A stretch of DNA of 64,000 nucleotides from Kaistella sp. 97-N-M2 (lineage in GTDB: Bacteria > Bacteroidota > Bacteroidia > Flavobacteriales > Weeksellaceae): the NCBI RefSeq assembly GCF_021513235.1, contig NZ_CP090976.1, positions 1,612,001-1,676,000 of the forward strand. Reading direction: 5' to 3'. This document shows positions 44,230-54,361 of this stretch, piece after piece. Numbering within the stretch: position 1 is the first letter of the stretch; the number at the start of each line of letters is the position of its first letter. The translations under genes were made by a program, and so were the position numbers. The notes beneath the pieces are model-generated. The model worked only from the letters and a program-made list of their open reading frames with translations. It did no database searches and was not told the DNA's origin.

Positions 44230-47110
44230 GCTTCACTGTATATGAAAGGAGTAATTGAAATGTTTTGGCTCCCTAAAAGAGATTGACTTCGTCGAACCGC
44301 TTTGCTAGGTTTCTTCATTTCGCTTTGCTCCATTCAGAATGACACTTACAATGGTGTGCACAACCATTGCGGCATTACTGCTTTCGCGGGAACTTTTTTC
44401 TACTTTTCGTACTTCATCAACCACTCATTTTAAGCCATGAATTTATTGCACGATACCTCATAATACAGATACTTGCTAAAGAGACCCTGACATTCATATC
44501 AATGCTCTTCAGAAGGATTTGTTCTTTTTTGCTTCCTTCTTTTATATTTTTTTTAGGAATCAGCGAATCACTTCAGTGATTTCCTTGATGAAGAAGAACC
44601 ATAAAAATGAAGGAAATATTTTTTTCAGTTCTTTTGTCTTGAAACAAAAGAACCAAAAGTTCAAGACTTGGATTTATTTACTAAAAAATAAAAATTTCTT
44701 CTGAGAAAATTCCCAAACTTGCGCGGGAGGATAGGTTGCGCTTCGAATACCAGAGATTGCCGCGCTTCGGACAAAGGGAATTTTTATGTGTGATGTCATC
44801 GGATTATCTACGGAAGAAATTTCCATTTTTCTTAACGTAAATAACTCCTAGGTCGATTTGAATACAAGAGGTAGGAAAAGGATAAGAACAACTTAAAATA
44901 CGTATATGCCAGCTCATATCAATAACTATGATACTTCCTAAAGAGACCCTGGCATTCATATCAATGCTCTTCAGAAGGATTTATTCTTTTTTGTTTCATT
45001 CTTTGATGTTTTTTAGGGATCAGCGAATCACTTCAGTGATTTCCTTGATGAAGAAGAACCATAAAAATGAAGGAATATTTTTTTCAGTTCTTTTGTCTTG
45101 AAACAAAAGAACCAAAAGTTCAAGACTTGGATTTATTTACTAAAAAATAAAAAATTTCTTCTGAGAAAATTTGACTCCCTTCGGTCGTCGAACCACTTCG
45201 TTAGGTTTCCAAACTTGCGCGGGAAGATAGGCTGCACTTCGAATACCAGAGAGTGCCGCGCTTCGGACAAAGGGAATTTTTATGTGTGATATCATCGGAG
45301 ATTATCTACGGAAGAAATTTCCATTTTTCTTAACGTAAATAACTCCCAGGTCGATTTGAATACAAGAGTTAGGAAAAGAATAAGAACAACTTAAAATACG
45401 TATATGCCAGCTCATACCAATCACTATGATACCTCGTAAAGAGCTCCTGACATTCATATCAATGCTCTTCAGAAGGATTGTCTTCAGCGGGGAAGTTCCC
45501 ACTTTCTACACAGGCTTTCCCGCGGGGCAGTCCGGGCTTTTGCTGCGCAAAAGAGATCGCTTCGCGTTGCTCGCGATGACAATGATGTGATAATGTGGCG
45601 ATTTGAAAATGCGGTAATTTGAATATTGGTCTTGCTTCACAGAAAAGATCGCTTCGCGTTGCTCGCGATGACATTTAAAATAAAAAAAGGATTGTTCTTT
45701 AGCGGGAAAGTTTTTTTTTTCATCATTTGTGTTTGGCTTTCCCCTAAAGCGATCCGGGATTTCGTTCTTTTGTCTTGAAACAAAAGAACCAAAAGTTCAA
45801 GACTTGGATCTTTTGGCAAAAAAAATCGAATTTCTTCTAAGAAAATTTCCAAAACTCGGGCGGAAAGAAGATGGGTTTATGTGTACGAAGATTTTTGCCG
45901 CCACTCAAACAATGGAAATTTTTAGGTGGTTTCAACTTAGAAAAATCTGTTAAGAAAGAAATTATAATTTTTTCTTAACGCAAAAATCTCCGAGGTCGCG
46001 GTATAGTGCAGTAGCATGTTTATTAATTAAAAAGTTAGATATGATGATTACTTATGTTTTCAACAACACCTCCTAAGGAACGTAATAATCAAAAATCACT
46101 ACTTTCAAAAGGATTGGTCTTCAGGGGGAGAGTACCCTCTTCATAAATTTTTACTTGGCTTCTCCTGGGACAATCCGAGTTTAAATTTTTTTTCATTGAT
46201 GAAAAATGAACCAAAAATGCAGACTATATTTTTTCAGTTCTTTTGTCTTGAAACAAAAGAACCAAAAGTTCAAGACTTGGATCTTTTTACTAAAAAAATT
46301 AAATTTCTTCTAAGAAAATTTCCAAAACTCGGGCGGAAAGAAGATGGGTTTATGTGTACGAAGATTTTTGCCGCCACTCAAACAGTGGAAATTTTTAGGT
46401 GGTTTCAAATTAGAGAAATCGGTTAAGAAAGAAATTATAATTTTTTCTTAACGCAAAAATCTCCTAGGTCGGAGCGCAGCGATTATTAATTTAAGAAACA
46501 GAAATAATGGACCAATATTATTTTAACGATAGTTCGTAAAAAAAGTAAGTTTTCATATCTAGCTATTTAAAAGGATTCGTCTTCAGCGGGAAAGTGTTCT
46601 TTTTTTTCATCATTTGTGTTTGGCTTTCCCCTGAAGCAATCCGGGATTTCGTTCTTTTGTCTTGACACAAAAGAACCAAAAGTTTAAGACATGGATCTTT
46701 TGGCAAAAAAAATCGAATTTCTTCTAAGAAAATTTCCAAAACTCGGGCGGAAAGAAGATGGGTTTTTGTGTACGAAGATTTTTGCCGCCACTCAAACAGT
46801 GGAAATTTTTATATTGTAAATGTTGAGAGTACAGGATGGGAAGAAATTCAATTTTTCCTTAACGCAAAAATCTCCCAGGTCGGAGCGCAGCGATTATTAA
46901 TTTAAGCAACAGAAATAATGGACCAATATTATTTTAACGATAGTTCGTAAAAAAAGTAAACTTTCATACCAAGCTATTTAAAAGGATTCGTCTTCAGCGG
47001 GAAAGTGCCCCTTCATAAGTTTCTACACGCTTTCCCCTGGGACAATCCGGCTTTTGCTTCGCAAAAGAGATCGCTTCGCTGCGCCCGCGATGACAACGGC
47101 GCACAATGAG
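44230..47110. repeat. Hairpin-rich repeat modules, no genes
   Basis: About 2.9 kb made of repeated modules. One motif is a hairpin of GTTCTTTTGT-CTTGAA-ACAAAAGAAC (first copy 44,628-44,653) followed by CAAAAGTTCAAGACTTGGAT; copies begin near 44,628, 45,086, 45,762, 46,237 and 46,653. Another is AGGATT..TCTTCAGCGGGAAAG...CTTTCCCCTGAAGCAATCCG, a long stem, near 45,471, 45,688, 46,110, 46,573 and 46,984. Modules 1 and 2 (about 44,480-44,935 and 44,940-45,430) are near-duplicates of about 470 bp. Open frames here are only repeats read through. Confidence 0.85.
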
Positions 47111-47113
47111 GAC

Positions 47114-47188
47114 AAAAAAAAGCCCTTTCCCTAAAGTTTGCAGACCCAAGAGGAAAGAGCGCGGAATTAATTAACGTATAACTAAAAC
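47114..47188 (-). ncRNA. Putative antisense sRNA upstream of susC
   Basis: Read on the minus strand there is a perfect -7 box, TAGTTTTG (47,194-47,201), overlapping the susC start. About 30 nt downstream comes a stem, GCTCTTTCC/GGAAAGGGC (47,152-47,160 with 47,122-47,130), followed by eight Ts (47,114-47,121), a good intrinsic terminator. A transcript of about 75 nt antisense to the susC leader would result. Antisense sRNAs of this kind (DonS in Bacteroides fragilis and relatives) are known to sit before susC genes and repress them. Confidence 0.45.
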
Positions 47189-47200
47189 CAAAACAAAACT

Positions 47201-50182
47201 ATGAAAAAAATCCTATTAAACGTAGGAGCTGTTTCCTGTTGCCTTATATATTCAGCGGTTCACTCGCAGGTCAAGGCACAGACCCGTACAGTCACGGGAG
47301 AGGTAAACAGTGGAGAAAAACCCCTCAGCGGCGTGACCGTGACGCAGGAAGGAACGAATCAGATGGCCACCACGTCAGCCTCGGGAAAGTTTCGTCTCCA
47401 AACTACGGGCGAAAACCCGGTACTGATCTTCCGGCATCCGGAGTATGCGGAAGAGAAAATAACGGCCGGCGGAAAAAGCACTTTTGTGATTTCCCTGAAA
47501 GAAAAAATAAATACTATTCAGGAGGTGGTGCTGAATGCGGGTTACTATAATGTAAAAGCCAGAGAAAGCACGGGGAGCATTGCGAAGGTTACCGCCAAAG
47601 ACATCGAAAACCAGCCTGTTAACAATGTGCTGTCGGCCGTGCAGGGGAGGATGTCCGGCGTATCGATTACTAATAATACCGGTAATGCAGGCGGTGGGTT
47701 TGATATTGCCATACGTGGGCAGAACAGCGTGCGGTTCGACGGCAATGCTCCGCTGATCATCGTCAACGGTGTTCCGCTCAATTCCAATTCAAATTCGGTT
47801 CTGAGCTTGTCCACCGGCATCCTCTCCAAAGGAGAGTCGAGTCCACTCAACGCAATAAATCCTAACGATATTGAAAGTGTAGCAATACTGAAAGATGCGG
47901 ACGCAACGGCCATCTACGGATCGAGAGGTGCCAACGGGGTGGTGTTGATTACCACCAAGAACGGGACGTCAAAAGATATTGAGACCGCGCTTACCTTGAG
48001 CACTTCGCTGTCTTATGCAAACCAGTTTGTTGAGTTGGCGAGCACGGAACAATACCGCAAACTGCGCGAAGATGCATTCAGTCTGGACGGCATCACCGCA
48101 TACCCCGCCATCGCCTACGACATGAACGGCAAGTGGGACAGCACACGCTACGCGGACTGGTACAAAACGCTTATCGGCCGCACCTTCCTGAACCAACAGC
48201 AGGAACTTGTACTGAGTGGCGGAAATGTACAGCACCAAACCCGTGTGAGTATTTTTAACGGACAGCGCGGTACGGTTTACGGCCACGGTTTTAGATACAA
48301 ACGCTCGGGATTTACGCTGAATTCCAATATTCGTTCGAAAGATGGTAAACTGAAGATTGTACCCTCGGTGCAGTACACCACTGAAGACAATAAGCTCGCA
48401 GTGGCCGACCTTACGCGGCAGGCGTTCCGCCCGCCCAATGCGCCAGCGCTGTACCAGGCGGACGGCAGCCTGAACTGGGAGGGCAACACCTTTGAAAACC
48501 CACTGGCACAGCTGGAGAACAAATACCTCGTGAAAACAAAAACGCTTGCAAGCCGCATTCTGACTGAATACAGGCTGCTTCCTGAAGTTACCTTCCGTCT
48601 CAATGCCGGCTACACCCAAACGCTTCTGGAGGAATTTAAGACGAGTCCGTCCACGCAATATAATCCTGTTTACGGTGCGACTGCGCAATATTCTGCGGTC
48701 ACCGTGGGTAATACCAAGCACGGAAACTGGATTGCGGAGCCGCAGGTCAACTTTGATAAACGATGGTCTGCACATCAAATTAGCGCCCTTATAGGAAGCA
48801 CCTTTGAGGAAAGAAATACTGATATATTCTCGGTACAGGGAAGTGATTTCTCTACGAACGAATTGCTGTACAATCTTTCGAATGCCAAGGTTCAGAAAGT
48901 GAGTAATGATACTGAAATCAAATACCGGTATCAGGCACTATATGGCAGGGCGAATTATACATTTGACGGCAGATATACAGTGAATCTGACGGCAAGGCGC
49001 GACGGCTCGAGCCGCTTTGGACCGAATAACCGTTTTGCAAATTTCGGAGCGGCAGGTGTCGCATGGATATTTTCGCGTGAGCAGTTTTTAAAAGAGGTCT
49101 CATGGCTAAGTTTCGGTAAGCTGCGCGGAAGTTACGGTATCACAGGCAGTGATCAGATCGGAGATTATCAGTATCTCAACACGTATACATCAGGTACTGC
49201 TAACTATGGAGGAATACCTGTACTGTATCCATCGCGGCTTTACAATCCGGATTTTACATGGGAGAAAACAGGTAAACTTGAAGCAGCAGTGGAACTGAGC
49301 CTGTTCAGGGATGCACTGTATTTTACTGCAGCGTGGTACCGGAACCGGTCCTCCAACCAGCTTGTAGGAATACCATTGTCTGCTACTACGGGTTTTGACA
49401 CGTTACAGCAGAATTTTCCCGCAACCGTGCAGAATACCGGGCTTGAGCTGGATGCAAATTCCACGGTGATCCGGACAAAGGAGTTACGGTGGAATGTGAG
49501 TGCAAATATATCGTTTCCCGCTTCAAAGCTTCTTGAGTTTCCGAATATAGAAACCAGCACGTATGCGAATACGTATGAAGTGGGCAGGTCTATGAATATC
49601 CGTAAGGTGTATGAGTACGCCGGAATTGATTCGGCAACAGGTATTTACCAATTTACCGATATGAACGGCGACGGAAAGATTACGGTAGACGACCGGAAGA
49701 AGAGTGTCGATATGGGCGTAAAATTCTTTGGTGGACTGAGCAACAGCATCTCGTACGGGAATCTGTCGCTGGAGTTTCTGTGGCAGTTTGTAAAGCAGCA
49801 GCAGTTTGATCTGCTTTATAGTCTTGGGGCTCCCGGCACGATGGCTAATGTGGCTACCTATATGCTGGATTACTGGACTCCCGGCAACCCAGATGCGAAA
49901 TATCAGCGGCCCACCACCGGAGCTAATGCCGCAGTTTTAAAGGCTTTCACGGATTACCAGTACAGCGACGCAGCTATCGTAGATGCTTCCTTTATCCGGC
50001 TCAATTCACTTCAGCTAAGCTGGAACGTGCCCTATGGGCACTCCGGGAAGACTCTTGAGTTGGGGCTTCACGGCCAGAACCTGATTACCATCACTCCTTT
50101 TAAAGGTTTGGATCCGGAGGTCAGAGGTACATATCTGCCCACCTTAAAAACCTACAGTATGACCGCAACATTAAAATTCTAA
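47201..50182 (+). CDS. SusC/RagA family TonB-linked outer membrane protein
   Basis: A 993-residue SusC homologue. Order: signal peptide (MKKILLNVGAVSCCLIYSA), carboxypeptidase-like regulatory domain (VTGEVNSGEKPLSGVTVTQEG), plug domain with VLSAVQGRMSGVSI, IRGQNSVRF and VAILKDADATAIYGSRGANG, then a 22-strand barrel ending in the strand TYSMTATLKF. It forms a lid-gated importer with the SusD encoded 3 bp downstream, powered by TonB-ExbBD. At 993 residues it is at the usual length. No glycan enzymes lie nearby; an S9 peptidase is the third gene, so peptides are the likelier cargo. Confidence 0.95.
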   Translation: MKKILLNVGAVSCCLIYSAVHSQVKAQTRTVTGEVNSGEKPLSGVTVTQEGTNQMATTSASGKFRLQTTGENPVLIFRHPEYAEEKITAGGKSTFVISLKEKINTIQEVVLNAGYYNVKARESTGSIAKVTAKDIENQPVNNVLSAVQGRMSGVSITNNTGNAGGGFDIAIRGQNSVRFDGNAPLIIVNGVPLNSNSNSVLSLSTGILSKGESSPLNAINPNDIESVAILKDADATAIYGSRGANGVVLITTKNGTSKDIETALTLSTSLSYANQFVELASTEQYRKLREDAFSLDGITAYPAIAYDMNGKWDSTRYADWYKTLIGRTFLNQQQELVLSGGNVQHQTRVSIFNGQRGTVYGHGFRYKRSGFTLNSNIRSKDGKLKIVPSVQYTTEDNKLAVADLTRQAFRPPNAPALYQADGSLNWEGNTFENPLAQLENKYLVKTKTLASRILTEYRLLPEVTFRLNAGYTQTLLEEFKTSPSTQYNPVYGATAQYSAVTVGNTKHGNWIAEPQVNFDKRWSAHQISALIGSTFEERNTDIFSVQGSDFSTNELLYNLSNAKVQKVSNDTEIKYRYQALYGRANYTFDGRYTVNLTARRDGSSRFGPNNRFANFGAAGVAWIFSREQFLKEVSWLSFGKLRGSYGITGSDQIGDYQYLNTYTSGTANYGGIPVLYPSRLYNPDFTWEKTGKLEAAVELSLFRDALYFTAAWYRNRSSNQLVGIPLSATTGFDTLQQNFPATVQNTGLELDANSTVIRTKELRWNVSANISFPASKLLEFPNIETSTYANTYEVGRSMNIRKVYEYAGIDSATGIYQFTDMNGDGKITVDDRKKSVDMGVKFFGGLSNSISYGNLSLEFLWQFVKQQQFDLLYSLGAPGTMANVATYMLDYWTPGNPDAKYQRPTTGANAAVLKAFTDYQYSDAAIVDASFIRLNSLQLSWNVPYGHSGKTLELGLHGQNLITITPFKGLDPEVRGTYLPTLKTYSMTATLKF

Positions 50183-50185
50183 ACA

Positions 50186-51571
50186 ATGAAAACAAAGTAC
50201 ATATTTTCACACGTCCTTACCGGTACCTTACTCTGCTTTTTTGTTCACTGTGAACGTTTCGTAGAAGTAGATTATCCTACCAACCAGATTTCCCAATTCA
50301 CGGTCTTCAAAGATAGGGCTACCGCGCTCTCGGCGTTAGCCGACGTATATGCAAACCTACGCAGCAACAGTCTTCTAGCCGGCGATATTTCCGGTGTACC
50401 TTTCCTGACAGGATGTTACACGGACGAACTTCAGACGAATAACACGCAGCAAAACGGAATGAAAGCTTTTTATGACCTGACCCTGCAAAGTACCACTCCT
50501 GCAGTGGACGATATCTGGATCAGTTCGTACAGGAATATTTATGCCGTAAACAATATAATCGAAGGAGCTGCGCGCAGTGGTGATTATCTGGATGAGTCTA
50601 CGCGAAATATGCTTACAGGAGAATCCCTGGCCATACGGGCGCTCCTTCATCTTTACCTGACGGGTCTGTATGGAGAAGTGCCCTACGTAGAAACAACAGA
50701 ATATAAGGTTAATCAGACTATATCTAAAAACACCTTGCCTCAGATTTATTCGAAATTGCAGAACGACCTTCTACATGCTGAAAATCTGCTGAGCGACTCC
50801 TACGCCACTCCAGAACGCACGCGCATCAACAGAACGGCAGCGCGTCTCCTTTTGGCCAGGGTGTTTATTTATCATCAGGACTGGGAAAAGGCACGCCGAT
50901 ACGCAAATCTGGTAACAGCTGACCCGATCTACTCGCTGGAAACATCCCTTGCTAATGTATTTCTGAAAGGAGCCAAAAGTACGGTGTGGCAATTTGCACC
51001 AGTGGAAGCGGGTGCCAATACCCTAGAGGGGCAGACGTATATTATCCGGGATACACCGCCACCTTATGCTTTTTTAAGCACAGGCCTGCTTTCTTCATTT
51101 GAAACAGGGGATTTGAGACTCGGTGAATGGACGAAGGCGATAGTGGCCGGTACAGACACCTATTTTTATCCCTACAAATATAAGCAGTATGCTAAAACAC
51201 CAGCTTCTCTTGAATATTCTGTGATGTTAAGGATAGAGGAAGCCTACCTGATTGCAGCAGAAGCTGAAAACAGAATGGGAAATACAACTGCAGCACTGCA
51301 GAATTTAAGCAAAATCCGCGAACGGGCAGGCCTTACCATCCCTTCCTCTAGTACCGCGCAGGAGATACAGGATCTTATAATTCAGGAAAAACGTCACGAA
51401 TTTTTTACAGAAGGTGGCCATCGGTTTTTAGACCTCAAAAGATGGGATCTTCTTACTACTACCATGCAATCTGTAAAACCGCAGTGGCAGACCTTTATGA
51501 AAAACTGGCCGCTGCCCCAGCGTGAACTGCTCGTGAACAGCAACCTTAAACCGCAGAACGATGGATATTAA
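50186..51571 (+). CDS. SusD/RagB family nutrient-binding lipoprotein
   Basis: A 461-residue lipoprotein with a signal ending in CFFVHC (lipidated Cys). TPR-like helices carry ALADVYANLRSNSLL, LTGESLAIRALLHLYLTGLYGEVPYVE and, near the C-terminus, LIIQEKRHEFFTEGGHRFLDLKRW, the SusD/RagB hallmark. It acts as the surface lid on the SusC barrel. Its tail overlaps an ATG (51,561) that may be the true start of the next gene. Confidence 0.93.
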   Translation: MKTKYIFSHVLTGTLLCFFVHCERFVEVDYPTNQISQFTVFKDRATALSALADVYANLRSNSLLAGDISGVPFLTGCYTDELQTNNTQQNGMKAFYDLTLQSTTPAVDDIWISSYRNIYAVNNIIEGAARSGDYLDESTRNMLTGESLAIRALLHLYLTGLYGEVPYVETTEYKVNQTISKNTLPQIYSKLQNDLLHAENLLSDSYATPERTRINRTAARLLLARVFIYHQDWEKARRYANLVTADPIYSLETSLANVFLKGAKSTVWQFAPVEAGANTLEGQTYIIRDTPPPYAFLSTGLLSSFETGDLRLGEWTKAIVAGTDTYFYPYKYKQYAKTPASLEYSVMLRIEEAYLIAAEAENRMGNTTAALQNLSKIRERAGLTIPSSSTAQEIQDLIIQEKRHEFFTEGGHRFLDLKRWDLLTTTMQSVKPQWQTFMKNWPLPQRELLVNSNLKPQNDGY

Positions 51572-51574
51572 AAC

Positions 51575-54055
51575 ATGGTGCTGCACCATCTTTCTTTTTT
51601 TTGTCTTCCGTGGGCTTTGAAATCCCAATCTCTGGAAACCGTGTATCAGCGGGGCTGGCATAGGCTGTATAACGGTGCTGTTTCTGATGATGGCAAATGG
51701 ACATTTTTTACAAGAATTTATGATGGCGGAAAATCAGAAGGGGTACTTCAGAACACCAATACGCTGCAACCTCTCATCATTGAAGCAGCAGGAAAATTCG
51801 ATCTGGACAATCACCACTTCATCGTCCTGAATGGGAAAAGGGAGCTGTTATGGAAAGATTTACGTGGAGGTACCAGCAAAATTTATCCGGATGTGTCCGA
51901 TTTTGTATATGACACTTCTTTTGAAACGCTGATTGTTAAGACCGGTGCAACGATTCGGTGGCTGGATCTCAAAAAAGGCACCCAACACCTGTTCGACAGC
52001 ATCATCAAGACCCAGGACATTACAGGATCACCATGCTCTCTGTTATGGAATGAAACACAAATTCTGTTGCTGAACCGGGCCTATGGAAAACTAGTGCGTG
52101 TATTAGACGTAAAAGATAAATTGGTATCCGCCGTGGCAGAGACTGACAAACCAAATATAAAACTATTGTGGGAGAACGAAACAGGATATTGGATGCAGAC
52201 CGTAGATCATTCTGGAAACAGCGTGACATCTCCGGAGAAAATGGAATTCGGTACTTCTGTGGGTGCACTGTCCTTCCTGAGCAGCAATACGCTCATGGAG
52301 CAAAAACCACTGATAAGTGGGGGTTCGATAGTAACCGATAGTGTAGAGGTTTGGAGCAGTGCCGACAAAGCTGTAAAACCGAGACTGATCAATATGGCTT
52401 CCACTGCGCGTGATATTACGCTGTACGATGTCTCGGGATGCGGGTCACCACCGAAAACATACAGAAAATTTCTGACCGAGCCTTACGTTGTTTTTGGGGA
52501 GGACTATATACTGGAAGTCGCAGAACTGGAAAATTACGACTATAAAGTTAATGACATCTCACCCCGTCCAAAAATCCGGTTGCGGAACCGGAAAACCGAC
52601 GAAATAGAAATGGAGGTGCAAGAAGTGCGCGGTGTTTACCCGTCGGGCAACTGGCACTACCTGCTCTATTTTAAAGGTCGGGACTGGTACCGGTATGATG
52701 TATTGTCCCGCAAAACGGTTAATTTGACGTCCTCTTTGAAGGCAGATTTTTATTCATTCGACCGCCTTAATACCAAGGTATTGTTCCCCGTTGACTCCCC
52801 GTGGTTTTCGTGCGATTACCGGTTTATCTACCTGACTTCCAAAAATGACATCTGGCAATATGATATTAAGAAAAGACTGATTGTTCAACTCACAGATCAT
52901 ACCGGACCGAACTATTCATTCAGAATTGTTGCGCCTTTCAGAGGAGGTGGAGTATCGAAAATGAAATGGCACCAGAACCCTGTTCTTCAAACGAAACATC
53001 TGGCATTAAAGATTTCTGATAAATCTGGTCTTAGGCAGGGATTAGCATTGTGGAAAGACCATAGGCTGCGCGTCATTTTACCTCCTGGGATACAGTCCGT
53101 AACCTATGTTAGAATGGGACAGCACGCCATGTCATATGTTAAACAGAATGCAAATCTGCCGCCTCAAGTAATCGTGTACCCATTCGGTAAAATTGTTGGA
53201 AAAACCACGTATGACAGCGGTAAGGGGATGAATTATTCGCACTTTCCGAAGACCGAACTGTGCGAATGGACGGACAGTAACGGTGAAAAGACCTATACTA
53301 CCATCGTGTTGCCTCCTGACTACTCACCTGAAAAAAAATATCCGGCCATCGTTCGGGTATATGAAAACGAGGCTCAAGGATACACGGAATTTGAGTTCCC
53401 CACCTTCCGCAACGCCACTGGTTTTAACAGAACGTTGATGGCCATGAACGGCTATATCGTTATTCTCCCCAGAATTATCTACTCAAAAAATAAAGTGGGA
53501 AATTCTGCGGTCCGGGCAGTGGAGGAAACGGTTAAGAAAGTGCAGTCATTGTATTCGGTGGATAGCGCGAATATCGGAATCATCGGACACTCGTTTGGCG
53601 GTTACGAAACCAATTACATCCTCACACAGTCATCGCTCTTTAAAAGCGCAGTAAGCGGAAGCGGAATTGCGGACATTATCGCCGATTATTTTACGGTTCA
53701 TAAAATGTACCTCAACTCCAATATTTCAAGATATACCAACGAACAGTTCGGCTTTTCGGATGGCTTCTTTGCGCTAAAAAAAGAGTATCTGGAAAATAAC
53801 CCCATCCTAATGGCAGACCAGATAAAAACCCCTCTCCTGCTATGGTCCGGAAATAAAGATGAACATGTAGAATGGCGGCAGAGTGTTGAAATGTTTATGG
53901 CACTATCGAGTCTTAAAAAAGAAGTACGCCTGGTGCTGTTTCCGGATGATGTGCATGTACTTACAAAACCGAAAAATCAAATCGACGCCACAGAAAAAAT
54001 CCTAGGGTGGTTCGGCTATTATCTTAAAAACGGAGAAAAGCCCAAGTGGTTTTAA
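51575..54055 (+). CDS. S9 family prolyl oligopeptidase-type peptidase, possible N-terminal frameshift
   Basis: An 826-residue protein with an N-terminal beta-propeller-like part and a C-terminal alpha/beta-hydrolase. The nucleophile is in GIIGHSFGGYET (near 671), the Asp in LWSGNKDEHVEW (near 762) and the His in FPDDVHVL (near 793). The annotated N-terminus MVLHHLSFFCLPWALKSQS is a poor signal peptide. A better one, MDIKTWCCTIFLFF, starts at 51,561 in another frame and joins CLPWALKSQS if the T8 run at 51,595-51,602 had one more T. It is probably exported and cleaves peptides entering via SusCD. Confidence 0.85.
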   Translation: MVLHHLSFFCLPWALKSQSLETVYQRGWHRLYNGAVSDDGKWTFFTRIYDGGKSEGVLQNTNTLQPLIIEAAGKFDLDNHHFIVLNGKRELLWKDLRGGTSKIYPDVSDFVYDTSFETLIVKTGATIRWLDLKKGTQHLFDSIIKTQDITGSPCSLLWNETQILLLNRAYGKLVRVLDVKDKLVSAVAETDKPNIKLLWENETGYWMQTVDHSGNSVTSPEKMEFGTSVGALSFLSSNTLMEQKPLISGGSIVTDSVEVWSSADKAVKPRLINMASTARDITLYDVSGCGSPPKTYRKFLTEPYVVFGEDYILEVAELENYDYKVNDISPRPKIRLRNRKTDEIEMEVQEVRGVYPSGNWHYLLYFKGRDWYRYDVLSRKTVNLTSSLKADFYSFDRLNTKVLFPVDSPWFSCDYRFIYLTSKNDIWQYDIKKRLIVQLTDHTGPNYSFRIVAPFRGGGVSKMKWHQNPVLQTKHLALKISDKSGLRQGLALWKDHRLRVILPPGIQSVTYVRMGQHAMSYVKQNANLPPQVIVYPFGKIVGKTTYDSGKGMNYSHFPKTELCEWTDSNGEKTYTTIVLPPDYSPEKKYPAIVRVYENEAQGYTEFEFPTFRNATGFNRTLMAMNGYIVILPRIIYSKNKVGNSAVRAVEETVKKVQSLYSVDSANIGIIGHSFGGYETNYILTQSSLFKSAVSGSGIADIIADYFTVHKMYLNSNISRYTNEQFGFSDGFFALKKEYLENNPILMADQIKTPLLLWSGNKDEHVEWRQSVEMFMALSSLKKEVRLVLFPDDVHVLTKPKNQIDATEKILGWFGYYLKNGEKPKWF

Positions 54056-54062
54056 AATTAAA

Positions 54063-54087
54063 CTGCCCCTTTCGGGGCAGCTTTTTT
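54063..54087. terminator. Bidirectional terminator between S9 peptidase and DUF6520 genes
   Basis: CTGCCCC-TTTC-GGGGCAG with a T-tract on the plus side. It serves the plus-strand operon; on the minus strand the hairpin directly abuts the DUF6520 stop codon. Confidence 0.85.
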
Positions 54088-54337
54088 AAAGTTTAAATAA
54101 GTCACTTCCACAACTGGTTTCGCCAATGCGGTGCAGCGTTACGCTGCCGTCTGTACAGAGTTCCTGCGAAGGAATAGTACTGCATTTAACCTCCGTTTTT
54201 TGGCACGGTTCCATTGGATTGGAGGTAATGCGGTAACCATTTTCTGTCGCAGCTTCTCCTGGCTTTGCAGTATTCGTTGCGAATGCTGCACCGGCGCCAA
54301 ATACAAATAAGGCTACCGGCAAAATGAATTTTTTCAT
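54086..54337 (-). CDS. DUF6520 family exported four-cysteine peptide
   Basis: An 83-residue protein with a signal peptide (KKFILPVALFVFGAGAAFATN) and a mature part of about 60 residues with four cysteines: C45 and C52 in PCQKTEVKC, C61 in QELC, and C76 in TSCGSDLFKL. This matches DUF6520, a Bacteroidota family of short exported peptides of unknown function. It follows the MauE-fusion gene by 24 bp on the same strand, so its disulfides may depend on that protein. Confidence 0.85.
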   Translation of the reverse strand: MKKFILPVALFVFGAGAAFATNTAKPGEAATENGYRITSNPMEPCQKTEVKCSTIPSQELCTDGSVTLHRIGETSCGSDLFKL

Positions 54338-54361
54338 AATAAAAAAATTGGTTGTTAATGC

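Noticed and set aside
45729-46426. Open frames of 74-76 codons inside the repeat modules
   Set aside because: They encode the same hairpin repeats read through and have no independent coding character.
43050-47110. CRISPR array
   Set aside because: Repeats are long, unequal, hairpin-forming and not regularly spaced by unique spacers; no cas genes are present.
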